Shown one piece after another: positions 18,511-27,415 of a stretch of 64,000 nt of DNA. Made by a program: the position numbers and the translations under genes. Each line of letters begins with the position of its first letter. Position 1 is the stretch's first letter. The stretch comes from Synechococcus sp. CCY 0621 (GTDB lineage: Bacteria; Cyanobacteriota; Cyanobacteriia; PCC-6307; Cyanobiaceae). The DNA is taken from the NCBI RefSeq assembly GCF_019038465.1, contig NZ_JAFKRH010000038.1, forward strand, positions 62,001-126,000. Reading direction: 5' to 3'. The notes beneath the pieces are model-generated. The model was not told the origin of the DNA, ran no database searches, and saw only the letters and a list, made by a program, of their open reading frames with translations.

Positions 18511-19413
18511 CTGGACAGATTCGGCCCCTGACATCGTTAACCTAGGACGGGAGGAACAGGGTTTGGTTTCAGTGTAGACCTCTTGGGGAGTTTTGCCTCC
18601 CAGTGCCCTGTGTGGTCTTACATGGCCATACCTCCAGAAGAAGCGGGCCAGGCTGATCTCTGCTTCCCAGCCATCGCTGTAGGCACGCAGGCACACCTCC
18701 TCGTACTTGACGGTGCGCCACAGCCTCTCCACCAGGATGTTGTCGTAGCAGCGTCTACGGCCGGACCAGCTGATCTGGAGCTTCTCTGCCTTGAGGCGTT
18801 GAACGAAGCTTGACGAGGTGAATTGACAGCCCTGATCGGAGTGGAAGACCTGGGGCTTGTGGCCATTGGCCAGGGCCATCTCCAGAGCCTCCAGACAGAA
18901 CTCAGTGTCAAGGCTGTTGGAGAGCTTCCAACTGAGCACATGCCTGGAAAACAGATCCACAACCGCCACCAGGCAAAGGAAACCTTTCCGCAGTGGGATG
19001 TAGGTGATATCTGTCGCCCAGACCTGATCTGGAGCTGTGAGCAGCTTGAGGTCCACCAGGCAGGGAAAGCGCTCTGATGGTTCGCCCGGCATCGTGGTGC
19101 GGGGCTTCTGGAAGATCGCTCGTAATCCCATGCGCCGCATGAGGTTTCGGACACGGTCACGGCTGATCGGGATGCCGTCTCTGGCCAGATACTGCACCAT
19201 CCTCCGGCTGCCCGCGGTTGGATCCTCCAGGTAGAAGGCATCGATCCTGGCCATGATCCATAGCGTGGAGTCACGCACCGGCACCGGCCGGTAATACAGC
19301 GTGGATCGAGGCAGGCCCAGCAGCTCACATTGACGGCTGACCGTGAGATCAGGGTGGGCATGATCAACCAGTTGGCGACGTTCACGGGCATTAGAGCAGT
19401 TGAGACTTTTTTT
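18508..19413 (-). CDS. IS3 transposase OrfB (DDE integrase), made by frameshift from OrfA
   Basis: The frame opens just after a TGA at 19416 and reads ...NARERRQLVDHAHPDLTVSR, RQCELLGLPRSTLYY, then the rve core. The DDE residues appear in WATDITYIP, FHSDQGCQFTS and DNILVERLWRTVKYEE. There is no ATG, GTG or TTG in this frame before a GTG at 19284, inside the conserved domain, so synthesis by frameshifting at the A8 run is likely. Relative to OrfA the frame is +1 (or -2), not the usual -1. The C-terminus runs into the terminal repeat. Confidence 0.85.
   Translation of the reverse strand, partial: KKSLNCSNARERRQLVDHAHPDLTVSRQCELLGLPRSTLYYRPVPVRDSTLWIMARIDAFYLEDPTAGSRRMVQYLARDGIPISRDRVRNLMRRMGLRAIFQKPRTTMPGEPSERFPCLVDLKLLTAPDQVWATDITYIPLRKGFLCLVAVVDLFSRHVLSWKLSNSLDTEFCLEALEMALANGHKPQVFHSDQGCQFTSSSFVQRLKAEKLQISWSGRRRCYDNILVERLWRTVKYEEVCLRAYSDGWEAEISLARFFWRYGHVRPHRALGGKTPQEVYTETKPCSSRPRLTMSGAESVQ
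18511..18545. repeat. Terminal inverted repeat of the IS element (transposase 3' side)
   Basis: CTGGACAG, then after a 15-nt spacer ATCGTTAACCT, mirrored at the other end. The OrfB stop codon (18508-18510) lies directly outside this repeat. Confidence 0.8.
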
Positions 19414-19678
19414 TCAGCCACTCCAGCTCCATCTGAAGCTTGCCGATCTGCTGGAACAGCTCAGCCTCCTTGGCCTGGCTCTCGTCCTTAGCCTGCGTCT
19501 TCTTGCCCCGGGTAAACAGGTCGCTGGCACCCTCAAGGAGTTGCTTCTTCCACTGGCTCACCTGGATCGGGTGCACCGCATGATCAGCGGCGATCTCCTG
19601 GAGCGTCTTGCGGCCACTGATCGCCTCCATGGCGACCTTGGCCTTGAACTCGGGGCTATGGGTGCGGCGTTTGCTCAT
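19391..19678 (-). CDS. IS3 transposase OrfA (helix-turn-helix subunit)
   Basis: 95 residues from the ATG at 19678 (MSKRRTHSPEFKAKVAMEAI). This is the HTH_Tnp_1 domain typical of OrfA, followed by a leucine-zipper-like stretch (AELFQQIGKLQMELEWLKKK). The end lies on a run of eight A residues (minus strand, 19414-19407), where frameshifting to OrfB is expected. The longer ORF beginning at 19717 is not needed; the chosen start fits the family length. Confidence 0.88.
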   Translation of the reverse strand: MSKRRTHSPEFKAKVAMEAISGRKTLQEIAADHAVHPIQVSQWKKQLLEGASDLFTRGKKTQAKDESQAKEAELFQQIGKLQMELEWLKKKSQLL

Positions 19679-19714
19679 CGATGGGAGCCCCCTTTCAGGG
19701 GCGGTGCCCCGCCT

Positions 19715-19741
19715 CACAGGTTAACGATGGACCCTGTCCAG
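19715..19741. repeat. Terminal inverted repeat of the IS element (transposase 5' side)
   Basis: AGGTTAACGAT followed by GGACCCTGTCCAG. It matches the opposite end apart from a shorter spacer between the two conserved blocks. Confidence 0.8.
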
Positions 19742-20378
19742 AAAAACCAGACCACCTCAGGCATTCGCCAGCATCGATGAGAGCATTTGGGAGATCAGCC
19801 CTCTGCAGCGGCTCAAGCATCACGATGCCAGGATCTCGGCAAGAAGCAACTGGAGCAAGGGTACTCGTCGCGGCTTGCCAACCCCTTGAACTTCTCAAAG
19901 CACTGGGGATTACCGCTGAACCTCCAAACCTCCACCACATGTTCGATAGCAGCCAATGCTATCCAAGCCACAAGCCACTGGACAGGTAAGCCGCCATCTT
20001 GCACCGCAGAGCAGTGAGCCCAGCGGCTCTTCGTTGCTGGCGCTAGCTAGTTTCACCACAAGAACTGGGCTAAGAGGCAACAACTACGACGATGGCGAGA
20101 AGTGATTGCCTAGCACCGAAGATGAAGTACGAGCTCATTGCTGCATTCGCTGGTTTCACTTCTCGCTGGAATCAGCGTAATCACCAGGCAATCGGTAAAC
20201 AGCTATACCACCGCCAGACCGATCTCAGCCAACACGAACTAGTAAAAGGCAGGCGTAAGCCGTAGCCATGCTGGACATTGCAATAGAGCTAGAGGACTAC
20301 ACGCAACAGAAAGTGCAGAGTTCTAGAGACGCTCGTTAGCAACAAGTGTTATCATTTCAGCCCTTCGGGTATTGTGGC
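19742..20378. other. Intergenic stretch beyond the IS, no convincing gene
   Basis: Short frames only on both strands. A minus-strand frame at 19813-20004 reads like protein (VWRFSGNPQCFEKFKGLA) but has no recognisable family. It could be the far part of whatever the IS disrupted, though it shows no clear continuity with the 18.1-18.4 kb fragment. Confidence 0.4.
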
Positions 20379-21695
20379 CTAGCGAGGGTTGCTGTGTTGC
20401 ATCCCCAAAAGATCACCGTACAAAGACTGGTAGAGGCTCGCCACTCTTTCTGGGTTCCAGCGCTGCTCGGCACGGGCACGCGCAGCAAAACCTAACTGGC
20501 GACGGCGCCGCGGGTCCTCAAGGACCCAGCTGATGGCGGTAGCCAAGGACACGGGATCAAATGGCTCGGCCAACACCCCAGTGATGCGGTCATCCACGAT
20601 GTCGACCAGGCCACCGGTACGGAAGGCCACCACGGGGGTGCCGCAGGCGTGGGCCTCTAGGCCGGTATTGGGGAGGTTGTCTTGGCGGGAGGAGATGATG
20701 AACACATCGGCAGCGGCGTAGAGCAGGCGGAGGCTGATGTCGTCGTGCAGGCGGCCGCTGTAGTGGATAGGGAAGCCGAGATCGGGCGGCTGGGTAGGCC
20801 GGCCTTGGCCGAACACCACCAGCTCAAGTTTCTCCAGCGGAGTCCCGGCCAGTTGGGAGCGCAGCCGTTGCAAAGCGTTCAGCAGCAAATCAGCCCCCTT
20901 ACGAGGATCAGCAGTGCCGCCCATTGCACCGAACAGCACGAGCGGTCTATCCAGCGGCAATTGCAAAAGGGCGCGAGCTTGGCTCTGATCAAGCGGGGAC
21001 CAGGTGGCCAGATCGATCGGATAGGGAATTACCGTGATCGGCCAGCGGGCCATCAGTGCGCTGCGACGGGCACAGTCAGCTAGCCACTTGCTTGGACATA
21101 CAATCTGGATCGGACGGCGCCAATGAAGACGCTTGCGCTGGTAGGTGAAGCGATTAAGGTCAGGGCCGAATTCGTGGTGCGGCCGGTTGGATGGTTTGTA
21201 CCCCAGCACGAAGCGCTGATCACTGCTAGATGACTCATTGGGTCCAGGCGGGCTGGTGTAGTGCTCTGCGCCACAGAACGCCCACTGGTCATGCAGGGTC
21301 CACACCAGGGGCATGGGCAGGCGACCGATTTCCTCAATTGAGAGAGTTGAATCGGCCAACCAGTGGAGATTCACGAGATCGGCATGGCCCTTGCGGTGGC
21401 GCTGCTGCAAATCGCGGCCTAGGCCGGTGGCGGGCCAAGCAATCGAGTGCCGCGTTGGATTACCACTTCTGAAGCCGCGGCGGCAGGCCTGTCGGGCCAC
21501 GCCACGCAGAAGCCTGCGCCACTCGGCGCCTTGGCCACCGATCACAGTGGGGTCGTCCGACAGCTTGTTGATCACCCGCATCTGCGAATGCAGCCCATTG
21601 GAGTAGCCGTGATCTACCAAGCTGCGGTGGATGCGGTACGCGGCGCGGGGGGCGCCTCCAGAGATGTCGGAGGAGCTGAGGTGAAGAATGTTCAA
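20379..21695 (-). CDS. Glycosyltransferase family 4 (WcaC-like)
   Basis: About 438 residues. The start LNILHLSSSDISGGAPRAA (TTG at 21695) matches the usual N-terminus of this family; a GTG at 21728 would add 11 residues. Characteristic segments are LVNLHWLAD, PLVWTLHDQWAFCGAEHY, VLFGAMGGTADPRKGADLL and DVFIISSRQDNLPNTGLEAHACGTPVVAF. This is the layout of colanic-acid WcaC-type glycosyltransferases. High GC again, unlike the region to its left. Confidence 0.9.
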   Translation of the reverse strand: MNILHLSSSDISGGAPRAAYRIHRSLVDHGYSNGLHSQMRVINKLSDDPTVIGGQGAEWRRLLRGVARQACRRGFRSGNPTRHSIAWPATGLGRDLQQRHRKGHADLVNLHWLADSTLSIEEIGRLPMPLVWTLHDQWAFCGAEHYTSPPGPNESSSSDQRFVLGYKPSNRPHHEFGPDLNRFTYQRKRLHWRRPIQIVCPSKWLADCARRSALMARWPITVIPYPIDLATWSPLDQSQARALLQLPLDRPLVLFGAMGGTADPRKGADLLLNALQRLRSQLAGTPLEKLELVVFGQGRPTQPPDLGFPIHYSGRLHDDISLRLLYAAADVFIISSRQDNLPNTGLEAHACGTPVVAFRTGGLVDIVDDRITGVLAEPFDPVSLATAISWVLEDPRRRRQLGFAARARAEQRWNPERVASLYQSLYGDLLGMQHSNPR

Positions 21696-22209
21696 TCGAC
21701 CACTCTGATTGCATGAATAAACTTGCACGGTTAGTGCAAGGGATGAGCCACAGCCAGTTGAGCGCGCTGCCCCCAGAGGCTCCGTCTAGCATGAAGTGTG
21801 AGCAGAGATCAGCCGGGGTCCATGAGTTGTCTGAAGCCCACGGCTTACTACTGAAGGGAATAATTGAAAATCTTAGCCGATGATTGGTTCCGGTTGTCAC
21901 ATGACCATCTTCAGCAAGGCCGCGAAATTGTGCATCACTTCAAGGATTCCAAGCAAAGCTGAGATGAACTTTGCCCGGCGCAGCAGAATGAACCCCATTT
22001 ACAATAATGTGATCCTTGGCCCAGTTCCTTTCCCCTGATAGGGCTAAGCGCATTCATGCTGTTGGATGTCGAAGATTATGTGTCAGACCTCAAAGACCCA
22101 GCTGGCAACTGCGAATTGCAGCACTGCCAATGGTGTAGTTCGCGATCGGATGAGATACGGCTGGGTGCTCTAGAATCGATTGTCGTTGTGGCTGACTCTA
22201 GAAAGCATT
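21696..22209. other. Intergenic stretch, no convincing gene
   Basis: Roughly 500 bp. A plus-strand frame from 22056 (MLLDVEDYVSDLKDPAGNC...) has a plausible residue mix but runs 65 bp into the antisense of the next gene and has no known motif. The rest shows no coding signal. It probably contains the promoter of the WcaC-like gene. Confidence 0.4.
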
Positions 22210-23151
22210 CTACCTTCTGCTGTAAACTCGGCCGACAAGTGAGGCCAGTGCAATGGTGTACTTTTTTGTCTTGATCCTTAGATCTGAATACACGGCAATC
22301 GGTGAATTTGCGCAATCCCAGTACTCCTTATCTGCCCGCCGAGGAGGCCGGCCAGCCAGGGCTTCGCGAAGATAATGCCTTCTCAAGGGCTTGGCCGACC
22401 CAATGGCGTGAGGTAGGCCAATCCAGCCGCCAGAAAATCCCATCAGATCGGGCCCGAACGTACTTAGTGGCTGGTGCCATGCCATGGCTGCAATATTCAA
22501 GGCATCCTGATCAGGGGTATGCATTGCATTCCATCGCCCCCCCCTTCGCCAAGCACCGATATCGCCCTTGGCATCCAAAGGATTGGTACTGGCACCAAAC
22601 TCCTCGATGATGTGATGCCAGAGCTCAAGAAACGCACGATCACGACGCTGGATGCCGAGGAGCCCGCCATTGAAGTAGAGATCGAAACTCTGCTCGCAGC
22701 CACGACCCGACTGCTCGATCAGCTGCTTCCACTCATGGCGGATGGGGTGCCCAGCAGGAAGCCACCAGTTGGTGTCTGCTGCAACCACAGGCCCGTAGAC
22801 GGTAGCGGCCTCGATCCATTGCCATGGGGCACATACCACGATGTCTGGATCCAGATAGACAATGGAGCTGCACTCCGGATAAGCCTCCAGTACCTCCTGC
22901 ATGAACCGTGGCTTGTAGTTGGTGAAATGCCAGGAGGTTTCCAAGCAGCACCAATCCCACCGCGCAGAGCAATTCTGAGCATCCCTGTTACGAAACGCTT
23001 CAATCGCCGCTCTCTGGCCAGCCGGCACATCCTCCAGGCTGCGGCAGCCGGCCACAAAGACCCCCTCAAATCCATGCGCCAACAAGCTATTGAACAGCAC
23101 GCAAGCTCCAAGGAAATAGCTTCCTTCTGCCAGGGTTACAACGATCTTCAC
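22210..23151 (-). CDS. Glycosyltransferase, GT8-like nucleotide-diphospho-sugar transferase
   Basis: 313 residues. MKIVVTLAEGSYFLGACVLFNSLL is the Rossmann-like opening of GT8 enzymes. IVYLDPDIVV carries the metal-binding DxD. FNGGLLGIQ and DQDALNIAAM are the conserved acceptor-side blocks. Probably adds a hexose to the exopolysaccharide; donor and acceptor are unknown. It lies 49 bp downstream of the ABC exporter on the same strand. Confidence 0.85.
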   Translation of the reverse strand: MKIVVTLAEGSYFLGACVLFNSLLAHGFEGVFVAGCRSLEDVPAGQRAAIEAFRNRDAQNCSARWDWCCLETSWHFTNYKPRFMQEVLEAYPECSSIVYLDPDIVVCAPWQWIEAATVYGPVVAADTNWWLPAGHPIRHEWKQLIEQSGRGCEQSFDLYFNGGLLGIQRRDRAFLELWHHIIEEFGASTNPLDAKGDIGAWRRGGRWNAMHTPDQDALNIAAMAWHQPLSTFGPDLMGFSGGWIGLPHAIGSAKPLRRHYLREALAGRPPRRADKEYWDCANSPIAVYSDLRIKTKKYTIALASLVGRVYSRR

Positions 23152-23200
23152 AGGCTTCGTTCCACAGCAGAGAGCAAGTCAACAAACACGAACTCTGAGC

Positions 23201-25048
23201 TCATTCGGGAAGAGGCGTTTTGATGAGGGACTGGAAGCTGGCGTCCCTGCTCTCCAGATCGCTATAGCTGCCCATGGCGCTGATGCAGCCCTGCTCGAGC
23301 AGCACAATCCGGTCACAGTTCCGCACCGTTGTCAGGCGATGGGCGATCAGCACCACCGTGAGCCGGCGATCCAACGCGTCAATCGCCTCCATCACTTCCG
23401 CTTCAGTGCGGTTGTCGAGGGCACTGGTGGCCTCATCCAGCACCAGCAGCTCGGCCTCCTTGTAAAGCGCCCGGGCAATACCAATCCGCTGCCGCTGCCC
23501 ACCGCTCAATCGCACGCCCCGCTCCCCCACCACAGTGCCATAACCCTCAGGGCTCCCTTCGATCAATTCGGCGATGCGGGCCTGCTCAGCCACTTGCCGC
23601 ACCCGTTCCTGGTCGATCCGATCGGAAGGAATGCCGAAAGCGATGTTGGCCGCAAAGCTGGCATCACAAAGGTAGATCTGCTGCGGCACATGGGCAACCT
23701 GGGAGCGCCAGGCCTCCACCAGGCCTGGCGTGGCCTGCAGATCCTGCCCCTGCAGCAGCACCTTCCCCTGGCTGGGCGCCAGCAGGCCCAGGATGAGATC
23801 ACTGCAGGTGCTCTTGCCGCTGCCAGTGCTGCCCACAAAGGCGATCCGCTCGCCTCGCCGCACAGTCAGTTCCAGATCACGCAAAACCCAGGGCCCCTCC
23901 GGGCTGTACCGAAAGCTCAGCTGCTCCAGCTGCAACAGGGGTTCTCGGAAGCCGGCGGTCAAAGCCACTGACCTGTGATCCGAACTGTCGGCTAGCTGGA
24001 GGGTGTGGCCTTCCGCTGCAGACCTCAGAAAGGGTTCAAGCCGCAGCAGCGAGGCTTGATTGGCGAGCAAGCCGCTCAGGGAGTTGAAGCACTGCTGCAG
24101 GGGCTGCAGCAACCGGTAGGCCCCGAGCGCCAGGGTGCCGAGCAGGGGCAACTGCTGATCTACCCCCTGCCCCGCCAGGGCCAGGCTCAGCGACAGGCCC
24201 ACGATCAGCAAAACCGCAAATCCTTCGATCAGGTAGCGGGGCACCTGGGCCTTGATGTTGATCGAAGCACCGGCGGCCCGATAGCGTCGATTAACACGTA
24301 CAAACTCCTCCAGAAAGAATGGTTGAGTGCGATCGAGCAGCACGTCGCGAATGCCCCCCAGGCCCTCCTGGGCCACCTTCAGTGTGGCCTGGTAGTTGGT
24401 GGTCATGGCAATGCCATCCGCCCTCAGCGCCCCGCGCGTGTAGCGATAAACGCTCAGATAGAAGCCCCCCAGCAGCAGCGCCACGACCAGCATCACCCCC
24501 GGGGCCAAAGCGATCAGCGAAGCACCCAGCAGCAGCACGATCGCTAGGTTCACCACCAGCACCAGTAAGCCCTGGATGCTGCCGAACACCTGGTCCACAT
24601 CCCGGGTGAGGTGGGCGAGGGTGGTGCTGCTGTTGTGGCGCAGGTGCCAGGGGTAGGGCCGCCGCAGAATCTCACCGAACACCCGTTCGCCCAGGTCGGC
24701 CGCGATCAGCGCGCCAAGCCGCAGCTGGGCGCGGATCGTGGCCACCCGCAGGAGCGAACTGGCCACCACCACGGCCATGAAGCCCAGACCAAGCCCCAGC
24801 AGCAAGTGCTGTTCCGGCAGACCCCTAAGCGGAGAAGCCAACGGACCCAGGGCCTTCAGACCCTCCTGGGGATTGGCCAGCAGCCGCAGGAACGGCAGCA
24901 GCGCCCCCAGGTTGGCCACTTCGCCCAGGGCCGCCAGCAGGCTCAGTCCCTGCAAGGCAAGCAGCTGGCGTCGCCGTCGCGGGGTCAGCGAGTCCCACAG
25001 CAAACGCAGGCTCTTCAGTTTGCTGTTCAACCGGTTGGGAAGTCGCAT
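23201..25048 (-). CDS. ABC exporter, permease and ATPase in one chain (PglK/MsbA-like)
   Basis: About 615 residues. The N-terminal membrane domain (residues 30-330) has six hydrophobic segments. The nucleotide-binding domain has Walker A VGSTGSGKST, Q-loop HVPQQIYL, signature LSGGQRQRIGIARAL, Walker B LLVLDEATSALD and the switch His in IAHRLTT. It most resembles flippases of lipid-linked oligosaccharides. As no Wzx-type flippase is visible in the cluster, it may move the lipid-linked repeat unit. ATG at 25048 chosen; a TTG lies directly before it. Confidence 0.88.
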   Translation of the reverse strand: MRLPNRLNSKLKSLRLLWDSLTPRRRRQLLALQGLSLLAALGEVANLGALLPFLRLLANPQEGLKALGPLASPLRGLPEQHLLLGLGLGFMAVVVASSLLRVATIRAQLRLGALIAADLGERVFGEILRRPYPWHLRHNSSTTLAHLTRDVDQVFGSIQGLLVLVVNLAIVLLLGASLIALAPGVMLVVALLLGGFYLSVYRYTRGALRADGIAMTTNYQATLKVAQEGLGGIRDVLLDRTQPFFLEEFVRVNRRYRAAGASINIKAQVPRYLIEGFAVLLIVGLSLSLALAGQGVDQQLPLLGTLALGAYRLLQPLQQCFNSLSGLLANQASLLRLEPFLRSAAEGHTLQLADSSDHRSVALTAGFREPLLQLEQLSFRYSPEGPWVLRDLELTVRRGERIAFVGSTGSGKSTCSDLILGLLAPSQGKVLLQGQDLQATPGLVEAWRSQVAHVPQQIYLCDASFAANIAFGIPSDRIDQERVRQVAEQARIAELIEGSPEGYGTVVGERGVRLSGGQRQRIGIARALYKEAELLVLDEATSALDNRTEAEVMEAIDALDRRLTVVLIAHRLTTVRNCDRIVLLEQGCISAMGSYSDLESRDASFQSLIKTPLPE

Positions 25049-25509
25049 CAATTCAACTGGGACTGACCAAGATCATCTGTTGCAGTGCAGCCAGAAGTGA
25101 GCAAGGGTGAAGATCAAGGGACTTCAAGGAGCCGAGGAGGCTCTGGGACTACGAATGCACACCTAGATCAGCAGCCAAACCAGGCGAGGCATCACTCAGG
25201 AAGAGCGTACCTACCGGGATGAGGAGGCTGAGACCCAAAGAGGGAATCTCTTCAGGGTGAAAGCTGAACTGGAGCAGCTTCAGTAGCACAGGCCACATAT
25301 CCGTTGAAAGCCAACACCAATGGCTTTGTTGCGGGTCTGGACGCGAGCAGGGCTACAGCGTCTCAAGACTGACAGATTTAAGCAGCCTTTTCTTTGCTGG
25401 GGGCTTCAAGTTGTGCCGATGTCAGCACATGGCCCAATCCGCTGAGCCCCCTGCCCCACCAAAGAGAGACCCGTGCATGGGGAGTCAACACAGGTAGCAT
25501 TTGAGGCCG
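25049..25509. other. Boundary stretch between polysaccharide and lasso clusters
   Basis: About 460 bp with no convincing gene. Minus-strand codons down to 25378 end in a protein-like tail (HVLTSAQLEAPSKEKAA), possibly the C-terminus of a lost gene. It should include the promoters of the ABC exporter (leftward) and of the nucleotidyltransferase gene (rightward), but no clear promoter elements could be assigned. Confidence 0.4.
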
Positions 25510-26595
25510 ATGAACAATCGGGAAGGGACCCCCTTCTGCTCTATTGCGTTTGGGTCGTTGGGCATGAAAGGCGCGGCTTCGTTCATGGCCGAACTGAACC
25601 ATCTGGCCGACAACAGGCTGTTGCCGGCGCTACCCATGCTGGAGGCCAAGGGCCTTGTCAGCCCTGAGCTGGTTCAACTCGGCAGCCATACCAGCGTTGG
25701 CCACCCCAGTGGCAATGCCCCCGCCGCGGATCGTGGCGTTCTCGAAGCCCTGCAGCGGGCTGGGGTTCGGGTTCTAGTTCTGAAAGGAACGCTGCTGGCG
25801 CACACCGTCTACGGCAGCCCCGAGCAGCGACTGCGTGTCGACACCGACCTGCTCGTGCCACCGGAGCAGCGCTCCGCCGCCGAGCAGGTGTTGCGGGACC
25901 TGGGTCTGGCACCCATCACACCGCTGTCGGCCAACACCATTGATACGCAGGAGCTCTGGGTGGGCGATGGCTCGGAAGGCAGGCGGCTCATCGATCTGCA
26001 TTGGCTTCTGCTGAACAACCCGGTGTTCGCCGATCTGCTGGGCTTCGAGGAGCTCTGGGAACGCCGCCAGCCCTTCACGATCGCCGGCTTCACAGCCTCA
26101 GGGCTTGGGCCCTGTGATGCATTGCTGCATGCAGCGCTCCACTACTTCGTCCACCACGTGGGACAGGATCGACCGGCCCAATGGCTGCTCGATGGTGATC
26201 TGCTCTGGCTGCAGTTGAACCAAGCCGCCCGGGATGAGCTGGTGCAACGGGCCATGCAGCTCGGTGTGGCCGGCCTGCTTGGCACCTTCCTGCAGGAAGC
26301 CAACGCTCGCTTTCAGACGGGAGTCGACACAACCCTGCTCAACCAGCTCCAGCAGGCCGGGAAACGCCAATGGCGCAGTGGCATCATGCGGGTCAACGGT
26401 CGGCCCCTGGCTGCCCAATGGCTGATCCTGCGGACCATGAGGGGGAAACGGGCGCGGCTGAACCACCTGCGGCGGCTGTTGTTCCCCTCCAAAGCCTGGA
26501 TGCTGGCGAAGTATCCAGAAGCCGGAGGTTGGTCACTGCCCTGGCTCTATGCCAGGCGAGCGCTGGAAGGCTGGGAAAAGGGTGTGCGCCACTGA
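25510..26595 (+). CDS. NTP_transf_5 family nucleotidyltransferase of the lasso cluster
   Basis: About 361 residues. The core VRVLVLKGTLLAHTVYG ... LRVDTDLLVPPEQ matches the uncharacterised nucleotidyltransferase family (PF14907 type). The conserved Lys-Gly is followed by the DxD metal site, and RLIDLHWLLL comes next. Proteins of this family recur in lasso-peptide clusters that also carry an HPr-kinase-like protein, as in the paeninodin cluster; their reaction is not settled. It is on the plus strand, convergent with the B1 gene (14 bp gap). The start is uncertain: ATG at 25510 is preceded by GAGG, and ATGs at 25564 and 25585 are alternatives. Confidence 0.8.
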   Translation: MNNREGTPFCSIAFGSLGMKGAASFMAELNHLADNRLLPALPMLEAKGLVSPELVQLGSHTSVGHPSGNAPAADRGVLEALQRAGVRVLVLKGTLLAHTVYGSPEQRLRVDTDLLVPPEQRSAAEQVLRDLGLAPITPLSANTIDTQELWVGDGSEGRRLIDLHWLLLNNPVFADLLGFEELWERRQPFTIAGFTASGLGPCDALLHAALHYFVHHVGQDRPAQWLLDGDLLWLQLNQAARDELVQRAMQLGVAGLLGTFLQEANARFQTGVDTTLLNQLQQAGKRQWRSGIMRVNGRPLAAQWLILRTMRGKRARLNHLRRLLFPSKAWMLAKYPEAGGWSLPWLYARRALEGWEKGVRH

Positions 26596-26609
26596 TCCGG
26601 CATCCTCTC

Positions 26610-26933
26610 CTACGAGGCCTCACAGGCCACAAGCCCCTGCGCCAGCAGGTCCTGGCACAGCTTGAGCAGATCACGCTCCAGCTGATCGGCCTCCACCGCA
26701 TACTCCTGCAGCATCTGATCGCGGATCTCGGCCAGGGATTGATTCGACGCCATCAATTCCCACATCCGCGCCCCCACCGGATCCAGGCCGTAGTAGGTGC
26801 CCGTGGCCAGGTGCAGGATCACGGTTTCATCGCCGACGCGGCGGTCCATGACCTCGGTGGGGACCGTGAGGCGGTCGGAGAGCTGCAAGCGATAGCTGGT
26901 CGAAGCGGCCTCAACCGTCGGTTCGGAGGTCAT
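26610..26933 (-). CDS. PqqD-like RiPP recognition element, lasso B1 protein
   Basis: 107 residues with the PqqD/RRE fold signature: VGDETVILHLATGTYYGLDPVGARMWELM (read as two blocks around residues 33-61), then three helices ending DLLAQGLVACEA. In lasso systems B1 binds the leader peptide and presents it to the B2 peptidase. Unusually it is on the opposite strand from B2 and C, reading away from B2 across a 44-bp gap. The extra N-terminal 12 residues are polar and probably disordered. Confidence 0.88.
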   Translation of the reverse strand: MTSEPTVEAASTSYRLQLSDRLTVPTEVMDRRVGDETVILHLATGTYYGLDPVGARMWELMASNQSLAEIRDQMLQEYAVEADQLERDLLKLCQDLLAQGLVACEAS

Positions 26934-26977
26934 GGAAGCTTTTGAAGCGCCATGGATCCGCCGTAAAGTAAAGGGTT
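26934..26977. promoter_or_regulatory. Divergent promoter region of lasso B1 and B2
   Basis: Only 44 bp separate the two start codons. The segment is relatively AT-rich on the B2 side (GCCGTAAAGTAAAGGGTT); AAGGG six to ten bases before the B2 ATG could serve as its ribosome-binding site. Core promoters for both directions would have to overlap the coding ends. Inferred from position only. Confidence 0.4.
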
Positions 26978-27415
26978 ATGAACAGTTGGCGACGCAAAGC
27001 AGGCCGCTTCCACGAACTGGACGGACCTTCGCGCCGGCTGGTGCTGGGCAGCGCCGTGCTGCTGCCGCTGTTCTGGCTTCGGGTGAAAGTGCTGGGCCAA
27101 TGCACACTTGGCCCTGGCCGCGTTGGCAGCACGCTTGCGCCTCAAGTTGACGCCGCCGTCCGCATGGGGCAGCTCGTGAACAGGGTGGCGCACTACGTGC
27201 TTCCCCCTGATAACTGCCTCAGCCGCTCGCTCTGTCTGCAGTGGCTGTTGCGCCGCCGCGGCATTCCCGCCGATCTGCGCCTGGGCGTGCAGCTGGACGC
27301 AGGACAGCTGCAGGCCCACGCCTGGGTGGAAGTGGCCGGCCATCCGGTCAATGACGCCCAGGATGTGGCCGAGCGCTTTCTGCCCTTCGAGCAACCCCTG
27401 TCCGCCCAGGCATGA
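26978..27415 (+). CDS. Lasso leader peptidase B2 (transglutaminase-like)
   Basis: 145 residues, the usual B2 length. The catalytic triad is visible: Cys80 in DNCLSRSL, His114 in AHAWVEV and Asp126 in VNDAQDV. The N-terminal 60 residues are basic and hydrophobic (RRLVLGSAVLLPLFWLRV), as in many B2 proteins. Expected role: ATP-independent cleavage of the precursor after the leader, working with B1 and C. The stop overlaps the start of the cyclase gene (ATGA), so translation is coupled. Confidence 0.92.
   Translation: MNSWRRKAGRFHELDGPSRRLVLGSAVLLPLFWLRVKVLGQCTLGPGRVGSTLAPQVDAAVRMGQLVNRVAHYVLPPDNCLSRSLCLQWLLRRRGIPADLRLGVQLDAGQLQAHAWVEVAGHPVNDAQDVAERFLPFEQPLSAQA

Larger units (their letters stand above)
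18511..19741 (-). mobile_element. IS3-family insertion sequence
   Basis: About 1.23 kb with two overlapping transposase frames on the minus strand. The ends are imperfect inverted repeats: CTGGACAG at 18511 and CTGTCCAG at 19734-19741. Inside these, the left end has ATCGTTAACCT and the right end AGGTTAACGAT. The outermost dinucleotides TG...CA (18512/19740) fit the family. No obvious target-site duplication flanks it (TTTTA on the left, AAAAA on the right), so one flank may have been rearranged. It interrupts the polysaccharide cluster between glycosyltransferase genes. Confidence 0.9.

Noticed and set aside
18506-19746. Target-site duplication TTTT/AAAA flanking the IS
   Set aside because: The flanks (TTTTA left, AAAAA right) are inverted-repeat-like, not direct repeats, so they are better read as an extension of the terminal repeats.
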